NCBI GenBank assembly: GCA_963838235.1 | Contig: CAWIQJ010000005.1 | Coordinates: 558,001 to 622,000, forward strand | Length of the DNA stretch: 64,000 bases | Direction: 5' to 3' | Source: JAFECT01 sp963838235 | Lineage (GTDB): Bacteria > Pseudomonadota > Alphaproteobacteria > Caulobacterales > Caulobacteraceae | Shown: in pieces, positions 1 through 8,901 of the stretch | Layout: every line of letters begins with the position of its first letter | How positions within the stretch are numbered: position 1 is the first letter of the stretch | Made by a program: the position numbers and the translations under genes | Notes under the pieces: generated by a model | What the model saw: only the letters and a program-made list of their open reading frames with translations | Told to the model about the DNA's origin: nothing | The model's database searches: none

Positions 1-994
1 CGGACGGCCTTCGTTCAGTTCGCGCACCATCATCAGCACGTCGGGGAAGGCCGAGCGGTCGATGCTCACCGCCGTGCAGGCGAGCGCGAGCAATTCCGGA
101 TCGGGCGCCGCGCACGCGCGATTGAGGTCAGCCACGGAGAAGCCGCCGAGGCTCGACAGCGCGCTCACGAACAGCGACAGCTTGCCTTCCTTGAGCGCGC
201 GCACGAGGTAGCCGGGGCGCAACTGGCCCGCGGACTCGAGCTTGGCGATCAGGCGACTTTCCATGTCTTCGCGCTCGCCGTCGCGTTCGACGACGAACTC
301 CGCCTTGGCGCCGGATGCGGTGGCCACGGCCGCGTTCACCTGCGGACCCAGCGCCTCGGCGTCGACTTGGAAGCGTTCGGCGATCGCCGACTTCAGCGCT
401 TCGCCCACATAGGCGTAGAGCTGTTCGGCGAGAATCTTGGTGAGCTTCGGATGCCGTGCCAGCGGCGAACGCAGCGAAGCGATGCGCTTGGACGCTTCGA
501 CCAGGCGCGTCATCGCCGCTTCGCTGATCTGCGCCGTCGCGTTGTTGGCAAGCGCGGTCATCACCGCCGGCTCGCCGCCGTCGACGATCGCGTCGACCAC
601 CGGCGAGGCCAGCTTCGGCCGGCGCGCGACTTCGATCTGGTGCTCGATGGTCGCCTCAACCAGCAGGCGGATGGAGATCCTGGTCCTTCAACAAGGGACT
701 CGACAGGATAACCGGCCGGGCGATGTCGATGTCGTCGAGCGCCAGGACATTGATCAGCGATGGCGGCGCCCAGCTCGCGGTCGCTAGGCGTTCGGCGAGG
801 GCGCGACGGATGCCGCGCTCGGCCTCGACCACCAAGGCCATGAACACGTCGTCGAGGAGGGCCTGCAGCTCCGGCCGCGCCGCCTCGGGCGAGGCGTCGC
901 ACAGGTCGGCCACCGCCAGGAGCAGGCGCTCGCGATCTCCCTCGTGCCGCCCGTGGGCGAGCTCCATCAGGTCGCGGGCTTGAACAGCCGACAC
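1..994 (-). CDS. DUF2336 family protein, 3' end outside window
   Basis: Helical-repeat protein resembling the DUF2336 (COG5330) family, common in Caulobacterales and of unknown function; family assignment is from memory of its Ala/Leu-rich repeats. I start it at the GTG at 994-992, because a GGAG (complement of 1001-1004) sits six bases upstream; a longer frame runs back to 1108 but has no such site. The frame shifts near 672-676, where one extra C separates the N-terminal part (ending in LLKDQDL) from the continuation IRLLVEATIEHQIEVARRPK. Removing that base gives one continuous frame to the left edge. The C-terminus lies outside the window. It is divergent from the aldolase gene. Likely one intact gene with a sequence error. 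Confidence 0.7.
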
Positions 995-1147
995 GGGCTT
1001 CTCCGTACGAATTGGGGCTTCTTGCCCCGGTGAAGCTTCGCAGAGGTGCGTGAAAACTCGCTTAACGATGACCGTGGCATGGGGCCCGGCCAACTTGACG
1101 CCGTTCACACAGGGCGCGAGGCTCCGGCGGCATTTCGAGAGGCAGCC

Positions 1148-1912
1148 ATGGCCGACGGGTCGCTCGCGTCACTCAAGGACAAGGTCAGCGAGGCGGAGTG
1201 GAAGGCGCGGGTGGACCTTGCCGCGCTCTACCGCCTGGTGGCGCTGCACGGCTGGGACGAGGCCATCTTCACCCACATCTCGGCGCGGGTCCCCGGTGAG
1301 GAAAACCGTTTCCTGATCAACCCTTACGGCACATTCTTCGACGAGATGCGCGCCTCCGACCTCGTCAAGGTCGACCTCAACGGCCAGATCGCCCAGGAGA
1401 CCCAGGCCTTCATCAATCCGGCGGGCTTCACCATCCACTCGGCGATCCATGCCGCGCGCGACGACGCCCACTGGGTGCTCCACCTGCACACGGTTCAGGG
1501 CACGGCGGTCGCCGCCCAGAAGGAGGGCCTGCTGCCGCTTACCCAGACCGGCATGGTGGTGCGTCCCCAGGTCGCCTACCACGACTATGAGGGCATCGCC
1601 CTGAACCTGGACGAGCGTGCACGTATCGTCGCAGACCTCGGCGGCAAGACCCTGATGATCCTCAGGAACCACGGGACGTTGGCGGTCGGCGCGACGCCCG
1701 GCGAGGCCTGGATGGGCATGTTCTATCTCGAGCGCGCCTGCGAGGCCCAGGTGCTCGCCCTGTCCGGCGGCCGCGACGGCGTGATGCTGGCCCCCAAGAA
1801 AGCCCAGGACGAGGTCACGACCCAGACCGCGGACATTTCGAAGGTGGCGAACCTCGCCTGGCCCGGTTGGCGCCGTCGCTTGGACCGGCTCTCGCCGGGG
1901 TACGACGCCTAG
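1148..1912 (+). CDS. class II aldolase/adducin family protein
   Basis: 254-residue protein of the class II aldolase/adducin fold, a zinc-dependent family that includes fuculose-phosphate aldolase and ribulose-phosphate epimerase-like enzymes. The metal-binding HLH pair is visible in WVLHLHTVQG and a third histidine in RNHGTL; the N-terminal WDEAIFTHISAR segment is typical. I start at the ATG at 1148 (MADGSLAS), preceded by a purine-rich GAGAGGCAG; the open frame extends further upstream without support. The substrate cannot be told from sequence, and many such proteins in alphaproteobacteria are uncharacterised. It stands alone, divergent from the DUF2336 gene. Confidence 0.85.
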   Translation: MADGSLASLKDKVSEAEWKARVDLAALYRLVALHGWDEAIFTHISARVPGEENRFLINPYGTFFDEMRASDLVKVDLNGQIAQETQAFINPAGFTIHSAIHAARDDAHWVLHLHTVQGTAVAAQKEGLLPLTQTGMVVRPQVAYHDYEGIALNLDERARIVADLGGKTLMILRNHGTLAVGATPGEAWMGMFYLERACEAQVLALSGGRDGVMLAPKKAQDEVTTQTADISKVANLAWPGWRRRLDRLSPGYDA

Positions 1913-2110
1913 GCCGCCGAGACGCGAAAAGGTCCCGTTCGAGGGGAAGCTGCGCTCGTCAAAGCCAAGGTTGCGATAAGTTAATCCGCCTGCGGCAAGA
2001 TTTCGCCGACGAGCGTATACGATCGCCCTATTCACCGCCGCAATTGTGTGATTGAGCACGGCAATCGGTCGCGGCGGGGCGCGACAGGTCCTCCAGCATA
2101 GAGTTCCAGG

Positions 2111-3202
2111 GTGAGACGCCACTTTTTCCTGATGTTCGCGGTCGCCTTCGTGGTGGGCTTGGCCGTGTTGGGCGGTATCAAGCTGCTGGCGGGGAAGGGC
2201 GGCGGCGCGGCCGGCGCGGGACCCGGCGCCGCGGCGTCCGCGGCCTCGCATGCGCCGCTGATCTCGGTCGCCAGCGTAGCGCCCCGGCAATTCGTCGGCC
2301 GCATCGACGCGGTGGGCGTGGCCAAGGCGCGGGAGTCGGTGACGCTGACCTCCCAGACCACCGAGATCGCCACCGACATCTTTTTCCATTCGGGCGAGCA
2401 TGTGGCCAAGGGCCAGGTCCTGGCCCAGCTGAAGACCGACGAACAGCGGGCCGACGTGGTCAACGCCGAAGCGGCCCTGGCCAAGGCCAAGAGCGACAAC
2501 GACCGCTGGCAGGCGCTCGCCAAGCGTGGTTTCGCGCCGGCCGCATCGGTGGATCAGTACGTGGCCGCCTATGCCCAGGCGAAGGCGCAGCTGAGCGCGG
2601 CGCAATCGCGGCTGCACGACCGCGTCATCCGCGCGCCGTTCGCAGGCACGATCGGCCTGTCGGACGCGGCGCCCGGCATGTTGATCACGCCCGGCACCCC
2701 GCTGGCGACCCTCGATGACGTTTCGTCCGTCCTCGTCGACTTCGACGTGCCCGAGCGGTTCATGAGTTCGGTGCGGGAAGGCTCGCCGATCACCGCGACC
2801 GCGGACGCCCTGAACGGGCGCGTGATTTCCGGCCGCATCGCGCGCATCGACACCCGGGTAAAGCCCGACACCCGTTCGGTCACCGCCCGCGCCGAGATCG
2901 CCAACCCTGGTGCTGCGCTGAAGCCCGGCATGCTGCTGAAGATCACGGTCCAGCAGGGCGCGCGCACCGGCCTGGCCCTGCCCGAGGCCGCGGTTCAGTT
3001 CGAGACCGACACGCCCTTCGTCTTCACCCTGGCCCAGGAGAACGGAAAGACCGTCGCCAAACTGAAAAACGTCGTCGTGGGCGTGCGTCAGGACGGTTAC
3101 ATCGAAATCGTCGGCGGCCTCAGCTCCGGCGACAAGGTCGTCGGCGACGGCCTCAACCGCATCCAGCCCAACCAGGCGGTGAAGGTGCTCGCCGCGCCAT
3201 GA
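2111..3202 (+). CDS. RND efflux periplasmic adaptor (membrane fusion protein)
   Basis: 363-residue periplasmic adaptor of a tripartite RND efflux system, linking the inner-membrane pump to an outer-membrane channel. An N-terminal membrane anchor (about residues 4-27) is followed by an Ala/Gly linker, a split barrel-lipoyl domain, an alpha-helical hairpin (about 105-165: AEAALAKAKSDNDRWQALAK and following) and the beta-barrel/membrane-proximal domains. Start is a GTG at 2111 with a poor ribosome site; the ATG at 2132 is an alternative. Its stop overlaps the pump's start (ATGA at 3199-3202), so the two are translationally coupled. No outer-membrane factor or regulator gene is adjacent. Substrate unknown. 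Confidence 0.9.
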   Translation: MRRHFFLMFAVAFVVGLAVLGGIKLLAGKGGGAAGAGPGAAASAASHAPLISVASVAPRQFVGRIDAVGVAKARESVTLTSQTTEIATDIFFHSGEHVAKGQVLAQLKTDEQRADVVNAEAALAKAKSDNDRWQALAKRGFAPAASVDQYVAAYAQAKAQLSAAQSRLHDRVIRAPFAGTIGLSDAAPGMLITPGTPLATLDDVSSVLVDFDVPERFMSSVREGSPITATADALNGRVISGRIARIDTRVKPDTRSVTARAEIANPGAALKPGMLLKITVQQGARTGLALPEAAVQFETDTPFVFTLAQENGKTVAKLKNVVVGVRQDGYIEIVGGLSSGDKVVGDGLNRIQPNQAVKVLAAP

Positions 3203-6200
3203 CGCTGTCCGATCTTTCGGTCAAACGCCCGGTCTTCGCCGCGGTGGCGGCGATTGTCCTCTGCGTGATCGGCGTCACCGCCTTCTTCACCCTGCCGGTG
3301 CGCGAACTGCCCTCGATCGACCCGCCGGTGGTCTCCATCGAGACCGACTATGTCGGCGCCTCCGCCGAGGTGGTGGAGCAGCGGGTGACCCAGGTGATCG
3401 AACAACAGATCGCCGGCATCCAGGGCATCGACGTGGTCAATTCGTCGAGCCGCGACGGCGCCTCGTACATCAACATAACCTTCACCCTGAACCGCGACAT
3501 GGACGGCGCCGCCAACGACGTGCGCGATGCGGTCAGCCACGTCGCCAACCAGCTGCCCCTCGACGCCAAGCCGCCGCAGATATCTAAGGCCAACGCCAAC
3601 GCCCAATCGATCCTGTTCATGGGCTTCACCTCGAACAAGCTTAGCCAGCTTCAGCTTGCCGACTACGCCAACAAGTACCTCGTGGCGCGTCTGTCCACGA
3701 TCCCGGGGGTGGGGCAGGTGCGGCTCGGCGGCGCGGGTCTCTATTCCATGCGCATCTGGCTCGACGCCGACGCCATGACCGCGCGCGGCGTCACCGTCGA
3801 CGACGTGCAGAACGCGCTGAACGCCCAGAACGTGGAGCTGCCCGCCGGCGCGCTGGAGTCCCAGTCCAAGGACTACACGATCCGGGTCAACCGCCAGTAC
3901 AACACCCCGGCCCAGTTTGCGGCCCTGCCCGTCGTGGCGTCACGCGGCGCCACCAGCGGCTCGGCCGCCTCCAGCTTCAACGCCCCGTCGCCTACGACCT
4001 CGGCCGCGGTGACCGCCACCGCCCGCGGCGCCAACTCGCAGATCCCGACGGTCGGCGCCCAGCTGCCCAATGCGCAGTCCGGCTCGAACTATATCGTGCG
4101 CCTGGGCGACATCGCTCACATCGAGGAAGGGCCCGACGACCGGCGCAACTATTTCGAGGTCTCCGGCCAGAACGAGGTCAGCCTGTCGGTGACCGGCCAG
4201 GCGCAGGCCAACAACCTGCAGATCTCCAACGACGCGCGGAAGATGTTGAAGGACATCAACGCCTCGCTTCCGCCCGGCACGCGCCTTGACATCATCGTCG
4301 ACTATTCGGTGTTCACCTCCGAGGCGATCAAGGAGGTGTGGATCACCATGGCCATGTCGCTGGGCCTGGTGGCGTTGGTGAACTTCATCTTCCTGGGCAG
4401 TTGGCGCGCGGCGATCATTCCCTCGGTGGTGGCGCCGATCTGCATCGTGTCGACCTTCACCGTGCTCGCGGTCTTCGGCTTTTCGATTAACTTGCTGAGC
4501 CTGCTGGCCCTGGTGCTGGCAATCGGTCTGGTGGTCGACGACGCCATCGTGGTGGTGGAGAATATTCAGCGCCACGTGGACGAGGGCGAACCGCCGGCGG
4601 TCGCCGCCCAGCGCGGGGCCAAGCAGGTGTTCTTCGCGGTGGTGGCCACCACCATCGTCCTGATTGCGGTGTTCGCGCCCTTGATGGTGCTGCCGGGCTA
4701 TATCGGACGCCTGTTCGTCGAGCTGGCGGCGACGGTCGCGGCCGCCGTGTTCTTCTCCGCGCTCATGGCGCTCAGCCTGTCGCCGATGCTGAGCTCCAAA
4801 CTGCTCCGGCCCGCCAGCAGCGCCGGCTTCTTCGCGCGCGCTGTGGACGCCGTCATGGAGTCGGTGAAGCGCTCATACAGCGCCTCGCTGCGGATGCTGC
4901 TGGGCAGCGGGTTGAGTACAGTGCTCACCGTTGTGGTGGTGGTCGTGCTCGCAGGCGCCGCCGGTGGCCTGTTCCTGCTCCTGCCCAAGGAGCTGGTGCC
5001 GTCCGAGGATCGTGGTCGTGTCGACCTGAACATCCAGGGGCCTGAGGGCGCGGGCTATGACTACACCGTGCGCGCCGTGCACCAGGCCGAGCCCTATTTC
5101 GCGGACCTGCGCAAGAAGGGCGTCATCACCGACTATCTGTTCGCGGTGCCGGCCTTCGGCAACGGACAGTTCAACACCGGCTTCGGCACCACGGTGATGG
5201 GCGACTGGCGCAAGCGGACCCTGACCGCCGACGATTTCGCCGCCCAGATCAACAAGCAACTGTCCTCGATCACCTCGACCCAGTTCATCGCCTCGGTGCG
5301 CGGCCCGTTCTCGCGCGGCGGCCTGTCGGGCTCCAACGTCGACTTCATCGTCACCGGCAACGACTACGACGAGATCAACCGCTGGATTCAACCGATCCTG
5401 AAGGCGGCCCAGGCCAACCCGGGTCTGGCGCGGCCGCGCATCGACTATGAACCGACGTCACCCCGTTTGCTGGTGGACATCGACCACGACAAGGCCGCCT
5501 CGCTCGGCGTCTCGGCGCAAGAGGTCGGCTCGGCCCTGCAGGTGATGTTCGGCTCCAAACAGGTCACCACCTACGTCAAGGACGGGCAGCAGTATTACGT
5601 CACCCTGCAGACCGATCTGGACAAGCGCCGCACCGTCGAGGACCTGGACAAGCTGAACGTGCGCACGGCGTCGGGTTCGCTGGTGCCGCTTTCCAATGTG
5701 GTCAAGACCGAAGTGCGCGGCGACACGCCCGATCGCCCGCGAGTGGATCGCATCCGCGCCATCACCCTGACCCAGCAGCTGAACCCCGGCTACACGGTCG
5801 AACAGGCGATGACCTTCTACAAGGATCTCGCCGCCAAGCAGCCGCCGGGCATGCTGATCAAGTGGGGCGGCCAGGCCAAGGATTATCTCGAGGCGTCGAA
5901 CGCGGTGGGCTTCGCCTTCGCCGGGGCGCTCCTGCTGGTGTTCCTGGCGCTCGCGGCCCAGTTCGAGAGCTGGATCCATCCGGCGATCATCATGCTGACC
6001 GTGCCGTTGGCCGCGCTGGGCGGCCTGTTCGGCCTGCTCATCGCGGGGTCGTCGATCAACACCTACAGCGAGATCGGCCTGATCATCCTGATCGGCATCG
6101 CCGCCAAGAACGGGATTCTGATCGTCGAGTTCGCCAACCAGCTCCGCGACGACGGCCGTTCCGTACACGACGCGGTGATCGAGGCGGCGGCGCTGCGTCT

Positions 6201-6477
6201 GCGCCCGATCGTGATGACCTCGATCTCCGCCGCCTTCGGCTCCCTGCCGCTGATCCTGGCCGCGGGCCCCGGCGCCGGCAGCCGCCGGACCATCGGCGTG
6301 ACCGTCTTCACCGGCGCAATCTTCTCGACCCTGCTGACCTTGTTCGTGGTGCCGGTGTTTTACAACCTCCTGGCCCGCTTCACCCGCTCGCCCGAATGGA
6401 CCGCCAAGGAGATCGAGCGCTACGAAGCAGAAGAGCGCGCTCGCGGCGCCGGCGCCGAGCCAAATCCCGCCGAATAG
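3199..6477 (+). CDS. RND efflux permease (AcrB/HAE1-like)
   Basis: 1092-residue inner-membrane proton-driven multidrug pump. It begins with the family signature LSVKRPVFAAV, has the transmembrane segment with VVDDAIVVVENI (proton-relay Asp pair) and the second-half TM repeat ending LIGIAAKNGILIVEFANQL. The frame is intact over 3.3 kb. It is about 45 residues longer than usual because of a Ser/Ala/Thr-rich insert (roughly residues 246-295, bases 3934-4085) between the porter segment QFAALPVV and YIVRLGDIAHIEEG. Coupled to the adaptor by a 4-base overlap. No outer-membrane partner lies nearby, so it probably uses a TolC-type channel encoded elsewhere. Confidence 0.93.
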   Translation: MTLSDLSVKRPVFAAVAAIVLCVIGVTAFFTLPVRELPSIDPPVVSIETDYVGASAEVVEQRVTQVIEQQIAGIQGIDVVNSSSRDGASYINITFTLNRDMDGAANDVRDAVSHVANQLPLDAKPPQISKANANAQSILFMGFTSNKLSQLQLADYANKYLVARLSTIPGVGQVRLGGAGLYSMRIWLDADAMTARGVTVDDVQNALNAQNVELPAGALESQSKDYTIRVNRQYNTPAQFAALPVVASRGATSGSAASSFNAPSPTTSAAVTATARGANSQIPTVGAQLPNAQSGSNYIVRLGDIAHIEEGPDDRRNYFEVSGQNEVSLSVTGQAQANNLQISNDARKMLKDINASLPPGTRLDIIVDYSVFTSEAIKEVWITMAMSLGLVALVNFIFLGSWRAAIIPSVVAPICIVSTFTVLAVFGFSINLLSLLALVLAIGLVVDDAIVVVENIQRHVDEGEPPAVAAQRGAKQVFFAVVATTIVLIAVFAPLMVLPGYIGRLFVELAATVAAAVFFSALMALSLSPMLSSKLLRPASSAGFFARAVDAVMESVKRSYSASLRMLLGSGLSTVLTVVVVVVLAGAAGGLFLLLPKELVPSEDRGRVDLNIQGPEGAGYDYTVRAVHQAEPYFADLRKKGVITDYLFAVPAFGNGQFNTGFGTTVMGDWRKRTLTADDFAAQINKQLSSITSTQFIASVRGPFSRGGLSGSNVDFIVTGNDYDEINRWIQPILKAAQANPGLARPRIDYEPTSPRLLVDIDHDKAASLGVSAQEVGSALQVMFGSKQVTTYVKDGQQYYVTLQTDLDKRRTVEDLDKLNVRTASGSLVPLSNVVKTEVRGDTPDRPRVDRIRAITLTQQLNPGYTVEQAMTFYKDLAAKQPPGMLIKWGGQAKDYLEASNAVGFAFAGALLLVFLALAAQFESWIHPAIIMLTVPLAALGGLFGLLIAGSSINTYSEIGLIILIGIAAKNGILIVEFANQLRDDGRSVHDAVIEAAALRLRPIVMTSISAAFGSLPLILAAGPGAGSRRTIGVTVFTGAIFSTLLTLFVVPVFYNLLARFTRSPEWTAKEIERYEAEERARGAGAEPNPAE

Positions 6478-6505
6478 TCCGCATCACGACGAGGGCGTCG
6501 CCGCC

Positions 6506-6847
6506 TCAGTTCCCGATCTTGTGGAAGACGTCGCCGAAGACGGTGATGGTCGTCGCGTTGATCCAGACCACGCTGTAACGGATCGGCGCCGGCTTGTAGT
6601 TGGTCTGGTTCATGATGGTCAGGATGCCGCCGCGGCTTGAGGCCTGCCAGCCGCAGCGTCCGATGATCAGTTGCCGCCCGGCGGTGAAACGGCAGGTGCC
6701 GGTCGTCATCACCACCAGCATCTCGCTCTTGTTGGCGGTCTGCCATACGCCCACCGGCGCGGCCGCGCCCTGGGCCAGGGCGGGCGAGGCGCCCGCGCCG
6801 AGTAAAAGCACAGCGGCGGCGAGCGCGCCCTTGAATCTCGATGTCAT
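6506..6847 (-). CDS. small secreted protein, unknown function
   Basis: 113-residue protein with a clear Sec signal peptide (MTSRFKGALAAAVLLLGAG, cleavage near ALAQG) and a two-cysteine mature domain (TGTCRF, GRCGW) that could form a disulfide. Start ATG at 6847 follows a GGGGGA at good spacing. I recognise no family. It is convergent with the RND pump gene and lies upstream of nothing obvious on its strand; the next minus-strand gene, cytochrome c, ends 83 bases upstream of its start. Confidence 0.7.
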   Translation of the reverse strand: MTSRFKGALAAAVLLLGAGASPALAQGAAAPVGVWQTANKSEMLVVMTTGTCRFTAGRQLIIGRCGWQASSRGGILTIMNQTNYKPAPIRYSVVWINATTITVFGDVFHKIGN

Positions 6848-6930
6848 GACGTCCCCCGGTCAGCGGACCCTCCCGGTCCACTCTTAGGGGTAGCGCGTCC
6901 CGGCCTGGACGCCAAACGCTGTTATGCGAG

Positions 6931-7485
6931 CTATTTCTTCGCGGAGTCGGGCTTGCCCGCATCGGCCGCCGGGGCCGCCTCGACCTTGGGCTTCGGCTCA
7001 GTCGCCGTCTTCAGATAGGCGATGAGGTCGATCCGGTCCTTGGGATCGTTGAGGCCGATGAAGGTCATCTTGGTCCCGGGCACGGTGGTCGCCGGCGCGC
7101 TCAGCCAGGCGTCGAGATGCGGCGCGTCCCAGGCGTAGGCCTGAGCCTTCATGGCGTCGGAATAGCCGTAGTCCGGCTTCGACCCCGCCTTGCGGCCGAA
7201 CACGCCCCAGAGGTTCGGACCGGTCATGTTGGGTCCGCCTTGTTCCACCGTGTGGCAGGCGCGGCAGCGCGCGAAGATGCGCTTACCGTTGACCGGGTCG
7301 CCCGTGTTGAAGGGCGCCGGCAGGGTGGCGACCGCGGCCTTGTCGGCCGGGGCGACGATGTCGGAATCGTCAGCCGGCGCGCTTGCGCTCTGGTCGGCGG
7401 TCGCGGCGGCATCTTTCTTGGGACCACAGGCCGAAAGGGTCGCGGCGAGGCCGAGCGCGGCGAAAACGAAAATACGCGAAGTCAT
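6931..7485 (-). CDS. cytochrome c family lipoprotein
   Basis: 184-residue class I c-type cytochrome, predicted periplasmic and anchored by a lipid. The N-terminus has a lipobox (ATLSAC, Cys 20), then a low-complexity Ala/Asp linker, then a mono-haem domain with CRACH as haem-binding CxxCH and a distal methionine in PGTKMTF. The GPNLWGVFGRKAG segment is typical of cytochrome c2/c552. The C-terminus is a Lys/Ala/Pro-rich tail. ATG at 7485 with GGAG just upstream; the open frame runs further upstream but includes no better start. Likely an electron shuttle in respiration; partner unknown. Confidence 0.9.
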   Translation of the reverse strand: MTSRIFVFAALGLAATLSACGPKKDAAATADQSASAPADDSDIVAPADKAAVATLPAPFNTGDPVNGKRIFARCRACHTVEQGGPNMTGPNLWGVFGRKAGSKPDYGYSDAMKAQAYAWDAPHLDAWLSAPATTVPGTKMTFIGLNDPKDRIDLIAYLKTATEPKPKVEAAPAADAGKPDSAKK

Positions 7486-7564
7486 AGGCTCCTCCAGGCG
7501 CGCGCAAGCTAGCGCGCGACAGGGCGAAGGCAAGGATTTATGGCGAAGCTGGAGCTTAGGTCTG

Positions 7565-7801
7565 TCAGCCGGTGGTGACGGTGTCGCCGGCGGGCGAGGG
7601 CAGGGGCACGGCTTCGACCGCGCCGGCGGCTTCGTCGACAGCCGAGCCGCTGATCGCGGGGCGCAGGCGCACGTTGGGCGAGGCCGAATCCTCGGTCGGC
7701 GACAGCATCTGGGAGCCGAACGCAATGGCGGCGTAGAGCGCTACGAGACCCGCGGCGGTGCGCAGTTCGCGGCGGCTGAAGATGGAGTTGTCGGTCTTCA
7801 T
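7565..7801 (-). CDS. small single-span membrane protein, unknown
   Basis: 78-residue protein: a charged N-terminus (MKTDNSIFSRRELR) followed by one hydrophobic segment (TAAGLVALYAAIAFGSQM) and a Pro/Ala-rich tail, so probably a membrane-anchored or exported peptide. ATG at 7801 has AGGA at seven bases; a GTG one codon upstream is possible. No recognised family. It lies 79 bases upstream of the cytochrome c start on the same strand and could be co-transcribed with it. Confidence 0.5.
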   Translation of the reverse strand: MKTDNSIFSRRELRTAAGLVALYAAIAFGSQMLSPTEDSASPNVRLRPAISGSAVDEAAGAVEAVPLPSPAGDTVTTG

Positions 7802-7855
7802 CACGGTCCTGTCCGTAGGGCGCCTGGGGCTGGGTCTGAGACCCGTGATGCCGGG

Positions 7856-8006
7856 GGGCGCGAACCAAACGCGCCGATACAGGGCTCAGAGGGCTGACGC
7901 GCGGGGGAGGGAACGCGCCCGTCGTCGAGACTCGCTGGCCTGAGGGAACCCTAGGGGGTAGTTCCGGGGGGAGCCAGCGCGATATCGGTGCATTTGGTTC
8001 GCACCC
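7856..8006. repeat. inverted pair of hairpin elements (REPIN-like)
   Basis: Two 24-base copies of one motif face each other at 7856-7879 and 7983-8006 (complement), matching at 21 of 24 positions. Each copy is itself a hairpin: GGCGC/GCGCC in the left copy, GGTGC/GCACC in the right, around a shared AACCAAA loop. Two of the three differences between copies are a compensating base-pair change and the third is a C-to-T giving a G-T wobble, so the fold is what is conserved. The region between them contains no gene. The arrangement resembles REP doublets, but I cannot tie it to a named family. Confidence 0.55.
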
Positions 8007-8095
8007 CATGAACGCGACATAAAAGGCGCGGTTCCAGCTTTGCTAGAGAACGGGCCTCGCACTACCAATAGTCGAGAAGGGCGCAGCGGCAGCTT

Positions 8096-8710
8096 ATGAG
8101 CACAAGAGTTCTCCTGATCCGCCACGGCGATGTCGAAGGCCTTGCGCCCGCCCGCTTCCGCGGCCGGCGGGACGTCCCGCTGAGCGCCCTGGGCGAGCGT
8201 CATGTCGAAGCCGCGGCGCAGCGCGTCGCGCGCGACTGGCGCATCGACGCCCTCTACGCGAGCCCGCTGCAGCGGTGCCTGGCGACAGCCGGGCGCATTG
8301 CGCAAGCCACGGGCGTCGAGCCGCGGCCGCTCGAGGGCCTGCTCGACATCGACTACGGCGACTGGACCTGGCGCACGCACCAAGAGGTGGCCCGCGAACA
8401 GCCCGAGGCCTGGAGGGTCTGGCATGAAACGCCGGACGAGATGCGCTTTCCGGGCGGCGAGAGCCTCGCCGACATGGCCGAACGCGCGGCGGACGCCCTG
8501 CGCACCGTGTCGGAAACGGCCACGAACGGGTGCATCGCGCTGGTCACCCACGATGCTGTCGTGCGCGCGCTGGTCATCCAGTCGGTGGGCTTGTCGCTGC
8601 GGCTGTACCACCGCCTGACCGTCGCGCCAGCGAGCATCAGCGAACTCGAACTCGTTCATCCCGCGCCCGTCGTCGTGCGCCTGAGCGACACCGGCCATAT
8701 CGAGCCCTGA
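8096..8710 (+). CDS. histidine phosphatase (phosphoglycerate mutase-like)
   Basis: 204-residue member of the histidine phosphatase superfamily, branch 1. The catalytic RHG is at residues 9-11 (LLIRHGDVE), the second arginine in YASPLQRC, a conserved acidic residue in the ESLADM region and the second histidine in ALVTHDAVV. Such proteins include alpha-ribazole phosphatase (CobC), phosphoserine phosphatases and mutases; context (no cobalamin genes) does not decide. ATG at 8096 follows AGCGGCAGCTT. Convergent with flagellin, with an interspersed palindromic repeat between the two. Confidence 0.85.
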   Translation: MSTRVLLIRHGDVEGLAPARFRGRRDVPLSALGERHVEAAAQRVARDWRIDALYASPLQRCLATAGRIAQATGVEPRPLEGLLDIDYGDWTWRTHQEVAREQPEAWRVWHETPDEMRFPGGESLADMAERAADALRTVSETATNGCIALVTHDAVVRALVIQSVGLSLRLYHRLTVAPASISELELVHPAPVVVRLSDTGHIEP

Positions 8711-8728
8711 ATAGAGCGGAAACCGGCA

Positions 8729-8828
8729 GAGCGCGTTGCGCAAAAGTGTGCGGCGGTTTTGCGAGAACAACGCGCTCGGACTCCTGAATGAGAGCGCGAT
8801 CAACGATCTTCCGATCGTTGATCGCGCT
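8729..8828. repeat. interspersed palindromic repeat, two hairpins
   Basis: About 100 bases of nested inverted repeats between convergent genes. Hairpin 1: GCGCGTTG at 8731-8738 pairs with CAACGCGC at 8768-8775, and inside it CGCAAAA (8739-8745) pairs with TTTTGCG (8757-8763), around the core AAAAGTGTGCGGCGGTTTT. Hairpin 2: a perfect 16-base stem, 8793-8808 with 8813-8828, loop TTCC. A shorter copy of the first core is at 40874-40896. This type of AAAAGTGTG...GCGGTTTT palindrome is scattered through many alphaproteobacterial genomes (from memory). Hairpin 2 may also act as a bidirectional terminator. Confidence 0.65.
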
Positions 8829-8901
8829 GGGGGCCGGCTTCCGAGACGCACGATGCGCGGGTGGGGGCGGGCATTCTACCCACCCCCGCTGTCGCACGCT
8901 A

